Shown: positions 22,693 through 34,700 of the stretch, piece after piece
Layout: each line of letters opens with the position of its first letter
How positions within the stretch are numbered: position 1 is the first letter of the stretch
Assembly: GCA_944990035.1 (NCBI GenBank)
Contig: CALYLX010000034.1
Span: 558,001-622,000, forward strand
DNA from: Clitopilus passeckerianus
Lineage: Eukaryota > Basidiomycota > Agaricomycetes > Agaricales > Entolomataceae
DNA: 64,000 bases
Reading direction: 5' to 3'
The notes under the pieces: generated by a model
The model's database searches: none
What the model saw: the letters and a program-made list of their open reading frames with translations, nothing else
Told to the model about the DNA's origin: nothing
Program-made: the position numbers and the translations under genes

Positions 22693-24857
22693 TCAATCGG
22701 AATCCTGCGAGGCGGCCCAGTTGTGAATTAGTTCAACAGCGGCGTTCGACCTCGGTTTGATCACACATTCGAATGGTGCCGGAGTTCTGATGATATTCGT
22801 CAGTAAAATGGATCAATGTAAAGCTACCAACCCGTACCGTACGATTCCGTCGATATAGTTGCCTGTTGGTTCAATGAGGGCGCCGTTCTGGTCCCGTTTC
22901 ATCTCGAGATTAAATGTCGAAAGGATGGACGCTGCGGTGATCACGATGGTGGAATGGGCACGTTCACGCCCGGGACATATTCTGTGTAAAACGGGGGTAA
23001 AATGAGTCATTCATTGAATGAGCAGCAGAGGTGCCAACCGACCTTCTCCCAAAGCCAAAGATTATGTCCATGGGATTTCGTACTTCTTTGTTAATTTTTC
23101 CACCTTTTAAGAATCGTTCAGGTCGAAACATGTGTGGCTCTGGATAGTCGGTTTCGTCGTACATCATAGCCCTGGACGTTGGGCACAGAGGTTAGAAAGC
23201 AAGCTTAGCTTAATACAATGAAAGGCCGACTCAAGGTTAGTAATTATCATTGAGTCCCTTGGTATGCGGTACCCTTCATAAATATCATCCTTGATGTTAC
23301 AATGAGGCACACCTAAAATGGACATTTAAATCACGCGCATGAACCAACGAAAACTCTGTAACTTACCAAGGGGACCGAGAGGTTTCCATCTGGCGATAAA
23401 CATTACTCAGATACTTGATAACATTTTGCTGGGATTGGAGCCTACCTATACGTCTCCATCACCGTTGCCGTAAGGTAAGGGAGCGACCGAACATCCACGA
23501 GTTCTGGCAGTCGTCCTTGCACAGCTCCATCAAGTTCCTCTTGAACTTTCCTCTGCACCTCTGGATATTTCACCATGGCCAGAAGAAAGAAGGCTATCGC
23601 AGCCGGCGACGTATCAGCGCCGGCTACAGACTACTCAGTCGAGAGCTTATAAGCACGATATGAGACGGACCGATGTAAGCAGTCGCAGCAACTCTCTTTA
23701 AAGCCTCCATCTCAGTGCTACTCTCATCCAAGTGCCCGACATCATTCAGTCCATTTCCGACAAGCGACGAAACTTGCCGCCCCGACTCCTGTTCGGGCGG
23801 GTTTGACTCGAGCAAGAATAAGAACAGCCAACAAAGTTTACTCACGAATATCTCTTGAGACGCCTTGAACGTTCTATTAATGAACTGAGAGGACACCCGG
23901 CTTGATTCCTCGACGAGCGCTGGGAATGTAAGACCCGGGAGCCACGACGGAAGGTATTGGGCCCAAGGAAAGATGTCAGGAAGGTACGGCCCATTCAACG
24001 CGCACTGGGTAATAACCTCCAAGGTTTCGTCAGCTAACTTGATGTATGGGTCGTTCAGAGGCTGGACATGTATGCCATAGATGGTCGCAATGATTATCGA
24101 TCCAATCTCACTGAAGTCGTCTGGGTTACTAGTTGAATGTACTGAGGTTTATATGCTGCCCACCGTCTGGTATGGCCTTGAAGTTCCTCAGGCTCAGGAT
24201 TGTCGAGGAAGTGCATCAGAAGACGTCGGGCACGAGACAGCTCGGTAGCTTCACTGAACCAGCGCGCAGCTTCCAGGTATTTGACCAGCGTTCGCCGATC
24301 GTTCCTCCATTGATCATCACTTGTTCGCATTGCAAATAAAGAACCCCAACCACTCCTGTCAAAATGATTAGCCAGCATATCTGTGCCAGATGCAAGCGGC
24401 TATCTCACAACTCATTCAACATCACCTGTCTGGGTCTACGAGAGGGCCGTCATTCTGGTTTCTGAAACCGAATGGGCGGACCAAAAGGCCTACCTGCCGG
24501 AATAGATGCTCGATCGCTTATCCAGAAGCTCTCTAGTGGCTTCAAATGAGTTGAGAACGATGATTGATTGGCCTAACACGCCAAGGTGAATAATAGGTGA
24601 TTCTGGGGCGAGATGGTAGGCGATCATCATGGATGTTTGAAGGGAACTTGTGACTCACTATAGTCTTTCGCCATTTTAGAGAAGACGGCTGGATCTAGGT
24701 TCGAAGGCATGTTGAAGAGGTTCTCAATAATTGGGAGCTTGAGCGGGCCAGGGGGAAGTTTCTGTGCTCGTTCCCGCCATTTCACTAATCTGAGCAGAAG
24801 GAACGCGAATAAGGCCGTCCCCAAGGAGGCGGAGTTGACTAGAGAGATGGAAGCCAT
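22693..24857 (-). CDS. cytochrome P450, tandem copy B
   Basis: Multi-exon gene opening at 24857 with MASISLVNS, a membrane anchor and the hinge PPGPLKLPIIEN. It has LPDIFPWAQYLPSWLPG in the F-G region, an I-helix AGADT (canonical) formed across an intron, K-helix METYR, FRPERFL, and the heme loop FGFGRR + ICPGRERA split by an intron. It ends with VELIHNWAASQDSD. It is much closer to copy C than to A, and B and C also share about 130 bp of 3' flank (22551-22690 versus 25440-25530), so they arose by a recent segmental tandem duplication. All catalytic landmarks are kept. Function is as for copy A, substrate unknown. Confidence 0.9.
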
Positions 24858-25319
24858 TACACAGGAAGGTCAGAATGTTGAGTGGGATTTGGAATGTTAG
24901 GAGTCTGGAGTTGAACGAAAGCAAGCATGAGGGCCTCAAGCTCCCGCATAAGTAAGAGACTCCTCGAACGCCACTTAGACTAGGATTTCCCTACACGGCC
25001 ATCTGTTTCGTCAGTCACGCCTGACTCAGCGAAGTGATGCTTGTCAAGCCCTAGATTAGACAATTCAGCTGTTTTTGACAGTTCGTGGCGATAACCCGTG
25101 ACACCTGTCAAATTTGGTAGAAATACAAATACGTCTGCCTTTCTCTCTCACCGTCGTTTCTGCTCGAAATAAAGGCCAGCCTAGAATCTTAATGTAGCAT
25201 GATCTACCATGATGCGGTCATATGGAAGCACGACACGAGAATCGGAGCTATTATGGCCTGAAGAAATGGCCATCCAGCACCGCGCCACTGTTGCCTTGGC
25301 TTAGCTCAGGCACTCCTCA
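24858..25319. other. intergenic stretch between P450 copies B and C
   Basis: 5' flank of copy B followed by unassigned sequence. Nothing else recognised. Confidence 0.4.
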
Positions 25320-25402
25320 AGCCCTTTCTATACTTGTCCACGAACTTGGCTTTAACAGAGCTAGGAAAAGTAGTGATCGACCCGGAGCTCCGAGGTGAAT
25401 TA
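25320..25402 (-). pseudogene. cytochrome P450 exon-2 relic
   Basis: The minus strand encodes IHLGAPGRSLLFLA followed by an out-of-frame continuation matching exon 2 of the tandem P450s; the nucleotide sequence is closest to copy A (…CTCGGAGCTC.GGGT.). No other P450 exon lies beside it. It marks a deleted array member between B and C. Confidence 0.65.
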
Positions 25403-25525
25403 AACTTTCTCGGGTCCCACTCCAACTCACTGTGGTAGAGGAGGGGTAGGGACGTGGATTAATACGAATGAAAGCGGATTCGGGCGCGCTGGCGTGGACA
25501 GAAACCATACGAAATTACAATGCTG

Positions 25526-27678
25526 TCAATCTGAATCCTGCGAGGCGGCCCAGTTGTGAATTAGTTCAACAGCGCCGCTCGACCTCGGTTTAATCACATA
25601 TTCGAATGGCGCAGGTGTCCTAACAATGCTCGTCAGATAGACAGAATCACTGACAAGCCAGCAATCCTTACCGAGCGATTCCATCGATGTAGTCACCCGT
25701 GGGTTCAACAGGAACACCATTCTGATTCTTTTTCATCTCGAGACAGAATGTCGAAAGGATGGATGCGGCGGTGATCATGACAGTAGAGTGAGCACGTTCA
25801 CGCCCAGCACATACTCTGTGAAGATGGTCAGACAAACTCAACCGTAATCCTACGCATAGAAGATTAGCCGACTGACCTTCTCCCAAAGCCGAATAGTATG
25901 TCCATAGGATTCCGTACTTCTTCGTTGAGTTTTCCGTCTTTGAGAAATCGTTCAGGTCGAAATTTATGGGGCTCCGGAAAGTCAGTTTCGTCATACATCA
26001 AAGCACTGAATGCAGGGCGCAAAGGTTAGAATGCGAAGAGCAAGATACATTAGAAACCCACTCAATGTTGACAAGTACAGTTGAGTCCTTCGGTATGTGG
26101 TACCCTTCATATATGTCATCCTCTATATTACAATGCGGCACACCTAAACAAGATGTCAGAATCAGGCGCATGAATCAACAAACTCTATGACCTACCAAGG
26201 GGACCGAGGGGTTTCCATCTATGAACATATATCGTTCAGATCCTTGATCGCATTTGGCTGGAATTGGAGCCTACCTGTACGTCTCCATAACCGTCGCAGT
26301 AAGGTAGGGGAGCGACCGAATATCCGCAAGTTCCGGCAGCCTTCCTTGGACGGCTTTATCAAGCTCCTCTTGAATTTTCCTCTGTATCTCTGGATATTTC
26401 ACGGCTGCGACAAGAAGGAAGCCTACCGCAGCAGGCGACGTATCAACCCCGCCTAAAGATTCTTCAGCGATGAGATCACAAGCATGGTGTGATACGAACC
26501 AAGATAAGCACTCGCGGCAACTGTCTTTAAAGACCTCATCTCACGGCTGTTCTCACCCATGCGCCCAACATCCTCAAGTCCATTCCCAACGAGTGATGAA
26601 ACTGGCCGTCCCGACTTCTGTTCCGTCAAGTTTGAGCTGAGCAACAGCACAAAAACAGCTCCCATAGCTCACTCACAAATATCTCTTGAGAAGCCTCGAA
26701 GGTTTTATTAATGAAGTCAGAGGAAGTTTGGGATGATTCCTTGGCGACCACGGGGAATGTAAGACCGGGGAACCACGATGGGAGGTATTGAGCCCAAGGA
26801 AAGATGTCAGGAAGGTACGGCCCGTCAAACGCACACTTGGTGATTACGTGCACGGCTTCGTTGGATAGCTTGATATATGGGTCGTTCAAAGCCTGGACCT
26901 CTATGCCATAGATGGTCGCAACAATTATCGATCCAATCTCGCTGAAGTCGCCTGGGTAAGAGGTGGGAGATATCGGCGTTTATGAATAACTCACTGGTTT
27001 AGGTGGCCGAGAAGTTCCTCAGGATCGTCAAGTAAGTGTATCAGAAGCCGACGGGCATGAGAAAGCTCTGTAGCTACGCTGAACGAGCGTGCAGCTTCCA
27101 GGTATTTGACCAGAGATCGCCGATCGGTCCTCCACTGATCGTTATAGGGCAAGAACGTAATTAAAGAACCCCAACCACCTCTATCAAATACTTAGCTGGC
27201 ATACCCGAGCCTGGTACAAGTGGTTATCTCACAACTCGTTCAGCATCACTTGTCTGGGTCTAAGGAAGTCTGAGACGGGATGAGCCGACCGGGAGAAAGA
27301 AGTCGTACCTGCCGGAGTAGATGCTCGATCGCTTATCCAGCAGCTCTTTGGCAACCTCAAACGAATTAAGGACGACGATCGATTGGCCAAGCACACCGAG
27401 GTGAATAATAGGTGATTCTGGGGCGATATTGTTAGTAACCATCATGGGTTTTCGAAGGAGCTTTGTGACTGACCATGGTCTTTTGCCATTCTCGAGAAGA
27501 CGGCTGGATCTAGCTTCGAAGGCATATTCAGGAGGTTATCGATAATTGGGAGCTTGAGTGGGCCGGGAGGAAGTCTCTGTACTCGTTCCCGCCATCTCAT
27601 CAATCTGAGCAGAAGGAATGCAAACAAGCCAGCCCACAAGGACGACGTGGAGTTGATTGGGGAGGAGGAGACGGCCAT
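25526..27678 (-). CDS. cytochrome P450, tandem copy C
   Basis: Same exon plan as copy B. Start at 27678 (MAVSSSPINS), anchor, hinge PPGPLKLPIIDN, LPDIFPWAQYLPSWFPG, I-helix GGVDT, FRPERFL-type motif, and heme loop FGFGRR + VCAGRERA. The residue after the heme-ligand cysteine is Ala rather than the usual Pro, and the I-helix motif is GGVDT rather than AGADT; both are tolerated in active P450s but set it apart from copy B. It ends VELIHNWAASQDSD like B. Microsomal monooxygenase; substrate unknown. Confidence 0.9.
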
Positions 27679-28715
27679 GGCATAGGAAGGACTCGGAAAT
27701 TGGAATGTCGGGTAGGGTTTATCATTTTAAAGGTATATTGGTCGAACAAGTCGCTCTGGTACCCGGCGCTCGGCGTAAGATCAACGGAACTACTGTAGGT
27801 CGGACGACCCACAAGTTCAGCTCGGAGTAAGGGATTTCCACACCATGGAGAAGTGCTATTTAAGTCGAGTACAACGAAGGGAAAGATGATTGAACCCTGA
27901 CAGCGACGTGGAATGCTCTCGTATCGTCTGGAGCCAATATCGTGAACACCAAGCGCTTTGCCTTTCCTCGCCTGTATCATTTTCAAAAGATAGATGACCG
28001 AGTGGAATAATAGCCCTTCCTGGACCCAGGTTTTTTTTGGTAAACGGGAGGGAGTCTGCGGAATGATCTTGCGGTCGGCTCGATTTGTGGAGTCGTGAAG
28101 TGAGCCTAGCCAGATAAGGGAGGAGTGAGTGTTATCGACTACCACTAGACAACTCGTTCGATTCCCAGAGGGTTTGGCCAAGCCCAAGCTTGAAGTTGGA
28201 TTGAGGTGCTTTCGATTTGTGACTTGGTCACGTCATACCCTCTGAAACCGTCGGGAACGTCCACGTGAACCACTGGCAAGGTCGGCGATTGCTTTGAAGC
28301 GACACTAGTCCAAATACTAGTGCAAATGCTACTATGGAAATTCGGACGTTGACTGGCAAATACACACATTACTTTTGCGCTCAGAAATCGGGTACCGCGG
28401 TCAGGGCATGTGTGGCTATTCCGACCCTTCGGCCCGAGTCTCCGTCATCCTTCCAACTCATACTCTCGTCGATGCACCCATTAGACTATCACAGTGGGAC
28501 TAGCTTTAGTATCACATATTCTATATTACGAGTTCGCGAGGCACCAAACCAATGAAGCCTGAAGTCGCACCTCGCGGAGTCATGGATGTGAATGAATTGA
28601 AAAAATCAGCTGCACTTCCCGAGGGCATATTCCTCTCAAAGAACAGCACCGTCATTCGTCAACTTCAGTAGTAAAGGTCGAAATCAAGACCCAGATTCCC
28701 CCCACCCATCTGTTC
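27679..28715. other. intergenic stretch upstream of P450 copy C
   Basis: Contains the copy C promoter. The 195-codon minus frame at 27600-28187 overlaps P450 exon 1 in another frame and is not convincing. No repeat recognised. Confidence 0.4.
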
Positions 28716-29818
28716 CTATCCAACCACAGTCCATACTCCGTCGCCATGATGCCATCCGTCTAGATATTTAGGTACTTCCTCTCCCTCCCCAACTCTCCCC
28801 TGATCAAACTCCACCCTCCGAAAACTAAACCTCCCCATATCCGAATTCGCACTAAACCCCCAACTCCCACTCATACTCATGCTCTCCCGATTAAATACGC
28901 CATAATAAGTCCACCGATGCCTAGCGTAGCTCTTGGTCATTAAAAGCAGCCCGCCGGCGTGGATTTCGCCTTGAAGGGTAAAGGAGCCTACGACGTCGAT
29001 TCCTGTGCCGGTTATTTCTGCTTCGGCTTTGTCTTCATCCATGTTCTCGTCCGGTCCGTCCGAGTCGTCGTTGTCCTCCCAGCCATCTTCCTCGTCCATT
29101 GCCTGAATCAACCCGCTCCCGCTCCAGGACCCAGTTTGAGTGACGGTGGTAGGTTTAGCAGAAACAAACGCGATCGTAATCGAGCAAGCCATCGGCGTCG
29201 GCGCTCCACCTGACCAATAAAACCCCTCCCAGGAAGCAGCGTCGACCGTTCTTCCACTGGGAGTGACTATACTCTGACTATGACTCTCCCCGTCCGAACT
29301 TGAACACCGAGCATTCGAGAGCGCGAAATGACCCAATCCATGATCCTGACCACCGTGACCGTCTAGACGTGCACCCCAGCAACTCCATTCACCTACGTAC
29401 TCCCTCGGTTCCTCCTCTACTTCCATCACCGAATCCACCTCCACCTCCTGGGAGCTACTACTAACCACAGGAGCTCGAATTCGCTCCCCGGCATAGGTCC
29501 AACTATGATTGCTATTCGATCCATCGTATGTTTTGAGAACACGGAGTTTATCCTGCTTGAAGCTGCCTAGGATTTGGAATGCACCGAGGGAGTCGGAGCC
29601 GGTGCCGTTTAGGACGTGGGTGGATGAGTCAAAGGTGAGGTGGAGGAGCATTGGGCCGTCGGAGGAGTCACGGTAGTCTGTGCTGCCGCTGGAGAGATTG
29701 GGGTGGGGAGGTGGTTAGTGGAAGGATCGAGAAGGTCGGAATGGGAAGGGAATGGGAAGAGGGAGAGGGAGACTGACTTATAGGTATAGACACCATGAAA
29801 GACGGATGAAGAGGCCAT
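28716..29818 (-). CDS. orphan two-lobed protein, 337 residues
   Basis: Two exons, 29818-29778 and 29688-28716, with an 89-bp GTCAGT...CAG intron; 337 residues. I do not recognise a named domain. Two related segments are visible: SLGAFQILGSF…SWTYAGE in the N-terminal part and DVVGSFTLQGEI…RWTYYGVF in the C-terminal part, each followed by a Gly/Trp-rich strand, separated by a middle unit with SWEGFYWSGG. An acidic Asp/Glu linker (DEEDGWEDNDDSDGPDEN) lies between. This suggests an internally duplicated beta-rich fold. There is no signal peptide or membrane segment. Role unknown. Confidence 0.65.
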
Positions 29819-30289
29819 TGGAGAGAAGTGCTAGCTAGTACTGGTTGTCAGAAGGGCATCGGTGGTGGAATGTTGTTAGAAGGTGGTCAATGATCAGGCG
29901 GTTATCTAATCTTCCCGCGTATATTCTTCAGAGGCCGAATCTCCCGGAATAGTGTTCTCGGTTAGACGCCCATGGCCGCTGGTAGAATGATGAAAGGAAA
30001 GGAGCTTTACACGTGTTAACCGCGAGTTCGAAGTCTCTTTGACGCAATTTAAGGAGGTGCATCAGCACTTCCAAACATCTCGCAAGCTTATCACTGGGGA
30101 ATCAGTCGAATCATGACTTTGACTCCAGAAATGACCCAATATTATTCCCTCATTCAAGAATCCTGTTACACAACTTGTCGAGGTCGCGACATCCGCTAGG
30201 CCAGAGAACTCCCCCATCACTCCAAAATCGGGGATATCAACTACGCATCCTCCTCCTCCTCGATTCTGGCCAAGTTAGTGGAACGTGAA
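29819..30289. other. intergenic stretch
   Basis: 5' flank of the orphan two-lobed gene. No other feature recognised. Confidence 0.4.
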
Positions 30290-30905
30290 ATGCGCAACGG
30301 GGGGTCATGATAGCGCCACGGATGGGAAACGTCTCTATCGTGAAGCTGCTTCTTGAAAACGAGAGGATTGTCAGGATTTGGGAGGACACACTGCGCTCAT
30401 ACTTCAAATGGCCACCCAGAGATATCACTCTCTCATGGCGTTGATCCTAATGCGAACGCACAGACCCACGACGGCTGTACAGCTCTCATACTCGCCACCT
30501 CCCCAGGCCACACAGAAATTGTTTCATTCCTACTCAACCACGGTAATGTAGAACTCGACGTAGAGACTTCATACGGGTGCACGGCGCTCACCATCGCCTC
30601 GTTCAACGGGCATACAGACATCGTGCAGAAATTGATTGAGTATGATAGGGATAATATCGAGGTCAAGGGTAGGTTTGGTGCGACAGCGCTTATGATTGTG
30701 GCATGGCATAGACATACGGAGATTGAGGGATGTTAGACCTGAGGAGAGTCCGCGGTGGTGGTGGGGAGGGGGTATATGGAGATTGTGGGGTTGTTGTAGG
30801 AAGATTCGGGGTGTCTAGGGGAAACAGATTTACTCGGAGGTAGGCGGCGTTTGTGACGGCTGTGGCGAAGGGGTATACGGAGATTGCGAAGCTGTTGTAG
30901 CCTTG
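30290..30905 (+). pseudogene. ankyrin-repeat pseudogene
   Basis: Successive ankyrin units can be read on the plus strand: GNVSIVKLLLENE, GHTALILQMAT (different frame), GVDPNANAQTHDGCTALILA, GHTEIVSFLLNHG, GCTALTIASFNGHTDIV, GATALMIVAWHRHTEI, then YMEIVGLL with a stop and AKGYTEIAKLL with a stop. At least two one-base losses (about 30375 and 30430) and two nonsense codons break it. It is probably a leftover from a repeat-bearing NLR or similar protein. Confidence 0.8.
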
Positions 30906-31724
30906 TAGGAGGATTCGGATTGTTGTATAGCGTAATGTAAAATGCTAGCTAGGGGTCTAGAGAAAAGACATTTACGTTATCCCGAAACTGACCTACGGTA
31001 GATGCAGCACATCATGGCCAGATAGGTCAAGGTGGATTTAAAAAATGGGAAACGTATCGGAAGTGAGCCTTTCCTGGTATATGTGGGAGTGAGTCGACCA
31101 TAAACCGGTGTCCAACTTCCAACATGAATTTGTCGTCGTTGAGGCGGCTGGTTACGAGCTTCTATAGCTTGGCAAATCTCCAATACATACTGACGACAAT
31201 GACGAGGGTTGAGGTACAATTGGAAGACCGGCGGCACACGATAGATTACCACTGTATTGGACGGAGACAACAAAGAGGAAATTCCGTTGCTGATGTGGTT
31301 TGTATGTCGTACCGTAAAAGACAAAAGGAAAACATATGGCCCGAAAGGAGAAAGCGACGTTAACCCGGCTTTGCACGTGACCCTTACACTTTCTCGTTTC
31401 TTCTTTGTTTTTCTCTTTTGTTTTCTTGCAAGCTAGGAAAGAACAAAGTTGAACTAGACTGAATTCGATCCTCGGTTGCTGCAAAACATTGTTTAAAATG
31501 CAAATGGATTGTAGCTTGTCAATTAGCAAGTCCGGCATTTCGGAACGCCTCTTCCCTTCACATCTGCCTCGAGGCATCTCAGAATTTCCTGATAAAGCTT
31601 GCCGACCTCGTTGCGTTGTATTCCACGTTGATTAGGGCTGTTCGTTCACAACCACACCGAAGAACCAATACAAAAGCCCCCCCTGCCGTGAGATCTGATT
31701 TTTTCTCTTCTCCCCCACATAAAA
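30906..31724. promoter_or_regulatory. intergenic and upstream region of the large low-complexity gene
   Basis: No gene recognised. The region just before 31725 is pyrimidine-rich with an ATAAAA stretch next to the ATG, consistent with a fungal core promoter/5' UTR. Confidence 0.35.
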
Positions 31725-34700
31725 ATGGCGACGACGCAGCAGCAACAGCAACAACAGCAAACGTCACCGACGGCGCCTACGAATACGAACACGCAAGGAC
31801 GATCGCAGAGGATAACGAGGCCACCTGTCGTACCTAACAGCGCAGCTGGACAAGGTAAGCACCAAGTCCCTTTGACACTATATCGAGTTAGAACTAGGAT
31901 CGATCGGGCACGCTCGGAGAATACAATTCGACTCAGATCGTTCTCGATGCGACTCGATTCGTCTGCTTGCGCAGTGCATCGCCTTGCTGGTACATGGTCG
32001 CTAATAACCGCCCTTTCAACAGGTTCCCTCCACTCACTCCGCGATTCATCCCGCTCTCCTGCTCATCGTCAACGCACGATCAAGTCAACCCACGCATCTT
32101 CCATGCCAGTCGTCCCCAGCGCAATGCAAATTTTCGAAGGTGGTGGCGATTCTCCACAGCATCACCAACAGCAGTTACAGTCCAGTCCTACCCTAGCCAA
32201 TACGCTACCGTCAGTAACTGGAGCAGGCCCAGGCGTATCCGTCACACGTCTCCTACCCACCCCACCGCACCCACCGCCCGAGAACGCGGTGCTCCCTGGT
32301 GACCGGAGGCCTTCTCCGCCACTTCAACAGCATTCGGCGCCTAGCGTTCCCACTGTCGGCGCTAATGGTGGAGGTGGGAGTCCCAGCCCGCATTACCCAC
32401 GTCCCATCAACCGCTCCAACGGGCCTCCCCAGTTCCTAACGAGCTACGAAGAGGAGGATTCCATGTCCGTCTCTGTACAAGACGATAAACGTATACAGGA
32501 GGAGTTGGACCTGCTAGATCTGACCGGGGACGCGGATGAGAGTTTTCATATGAGTGAGGTGATGGAGGATATTGCGCGGGCGGATCGGGAGGCTGTCGCT
32601 GCGAAGGAGAGGGAGAAGGAGGGGAGGGTCAAGAGGGAGAGGGAGATGCAGGGGTTGCATGGGCAGGGGAGTTATGGGTCTGTTGGGAGTGGGGGGAGTG
32701 GGGGGAGTGGGGGCTATAGAGAACGCGAACGTGAGCGAGAAGGACAACAACAACAACAACAATACCCACAAAACCACTCCCCCACACACGCCCGCTCCTC
32801 CCCCCGCGCCTCTCCCATGCACGGGCCCGTCGGAACCTCCGCCACGAATTCACCCAAAGACCCGACGAATGATTTACACCGCCGGCAGAGTCAGTCTAGC
32901 ACGCACTCTTCGGGGTCGGGGTCGAATAATTCGACTTCGTACACGTCTAATAATCCGCATAACCCGTTCACCTCTCGAGAGAGCCCAACGGCGGGGACGA
33001 ATGTGGCTGCGAGGCCAGTCTTGGGGACGCATCCGAGTGCGATTAATACCCGTGATAATACCCGTGATAGGGAGAGGGAGAGAGTAGAAAGAGAATCCCC
33101 CAAAACCCGCACCGCACTGCCACCTTCACCCAACCTCGTCCAGTCGTTCGTCCAAGCACGGGTGATGTCCCCCATCGAGAGGAGGGGATCGCCTTTGGCT
33201 TATCAGGTGCAGACTGCGAACTGGGAACGGGAACGGGAACGGGATTTACGGGATGGTCGAGAAAGGGAAGAGAAGAACGTCAACCCCAGACGACATTCGA
33301 ACCCCCTGACGAGCTCTGCACCTATGATAGGGAATGGGACGACACCGCCGCTGGCCACTGTTCCATCTAGAACACCGGATAGGAGTTTACCGTTGCAGGA
33401 GGAGTTGGATGATGAGCATGAGCATGTGCAGCCGGCGGCGGTGACGACAACGACCACGAAGGCTATACCCATACCTGGGCCTGGGGCTGGACAGAGAGAG
33501 GTTGCAGCGCAGAGGGAGGCGTGGAAGAATAGTATGGGGATGCAGCATTCGAATCCGTCGTTGGAGGATTTGAGTCGGAAGGGGAGGAGTGGGCAGGTGC
33601 AAGGACCTGGACAAGCACGGGTGGACGCACGATTGATAGATGTTGGATCGCATTCGCCAACGCCGAGCTCGGATTTACATCCTGAGGGGTGGAGTGGGAA
33701 TCGTGCTGGTGCTGGGGTGGGTGCTGGGAGGGATAGGGAACGAGAACGCGAAAGGGAGAGGGAACGAGAACGGGAGAGGGAGAGGGATATGCAAGACGTA
33801 AAACGCTACCCCCAGCAGCAACAAGAAGACCGCCGAGTCGAGCAGGAAGAAGACGAAGAAGATGACATGATCGATAGGGACTTTACCCCCCGTTCCCCGA
33901 CCGCCGATTTACCCGACAACCCACCTACACATCCTGTCCATCCTGCACTGTTCGCGCAGAGGGGGAGTCCGTCACAGGGGTATGGGGGTGTGCACCAGCA
34001 TTCGGGGTATGGGGTGAATGTTAACAACGGACCGTCGAGAGGGGGAGCGGGGCAGGGACACGGGCATGGACAACAGCAGCAACAAGGCTCGAGAGTGAAA
34101 CATGGGAGGAGTGGGAGCACGGATGGGATTGGGATGAGGTCGTTTGATCCGAGTTTGTTTGCGGGGGATACGAGTGAGTTGGTTATGGGGAGCGGGAGTG
34201 GGAGTCCGAGTGCGTTGTTGGGGCAGACGTTGGGGCAGACGCATCAACAGCACCCACAGCAGCAGCAGCAGGGTGGGGGCGGGTATAGGGAGATGAAGAG
34301 GGAGGCTGTTAGGGATGTTAGGGATGCGAAGGGGGATGTGGGGAGGCAGGGTCAGGGCGTGGCGTATGATGAGCCAAGGGATTCGAGGAAGGGGCCACCT
34401 CAGCAACCTCAGCACCAGCATCAGCAACAGGAACGCGAACGGGAGAGGCCAAGGCAGCCAGATGTGGAGGAGGCGAGCCAGTCTGGATACGATTCCTCGT
34501 ATTTGCAGAGCTATTACAACGCCTCGCCGCATCCTGGGAATCAGCAAATGCATCATCAGCAGCAACTTCATCAGCACCTCCAGCAGCAGCAGTATGCGAA
34601 TCAGAGAGGGTACGATCCTCGGCCGCAGCCTTCGCAGATCCAGACTCAAACCCAACATCATCATTCGAATTCGAGAGAGTCGATCCCGTCGAGTCAGAGT

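Noticed and set aside
28070..28150. tRNA-like A box (GTCTAGTGGT) and weak B box on the minus strand
   Set aside because: No acceptor or anticodon stem can be formed and the B box is imperfect; probably chance.
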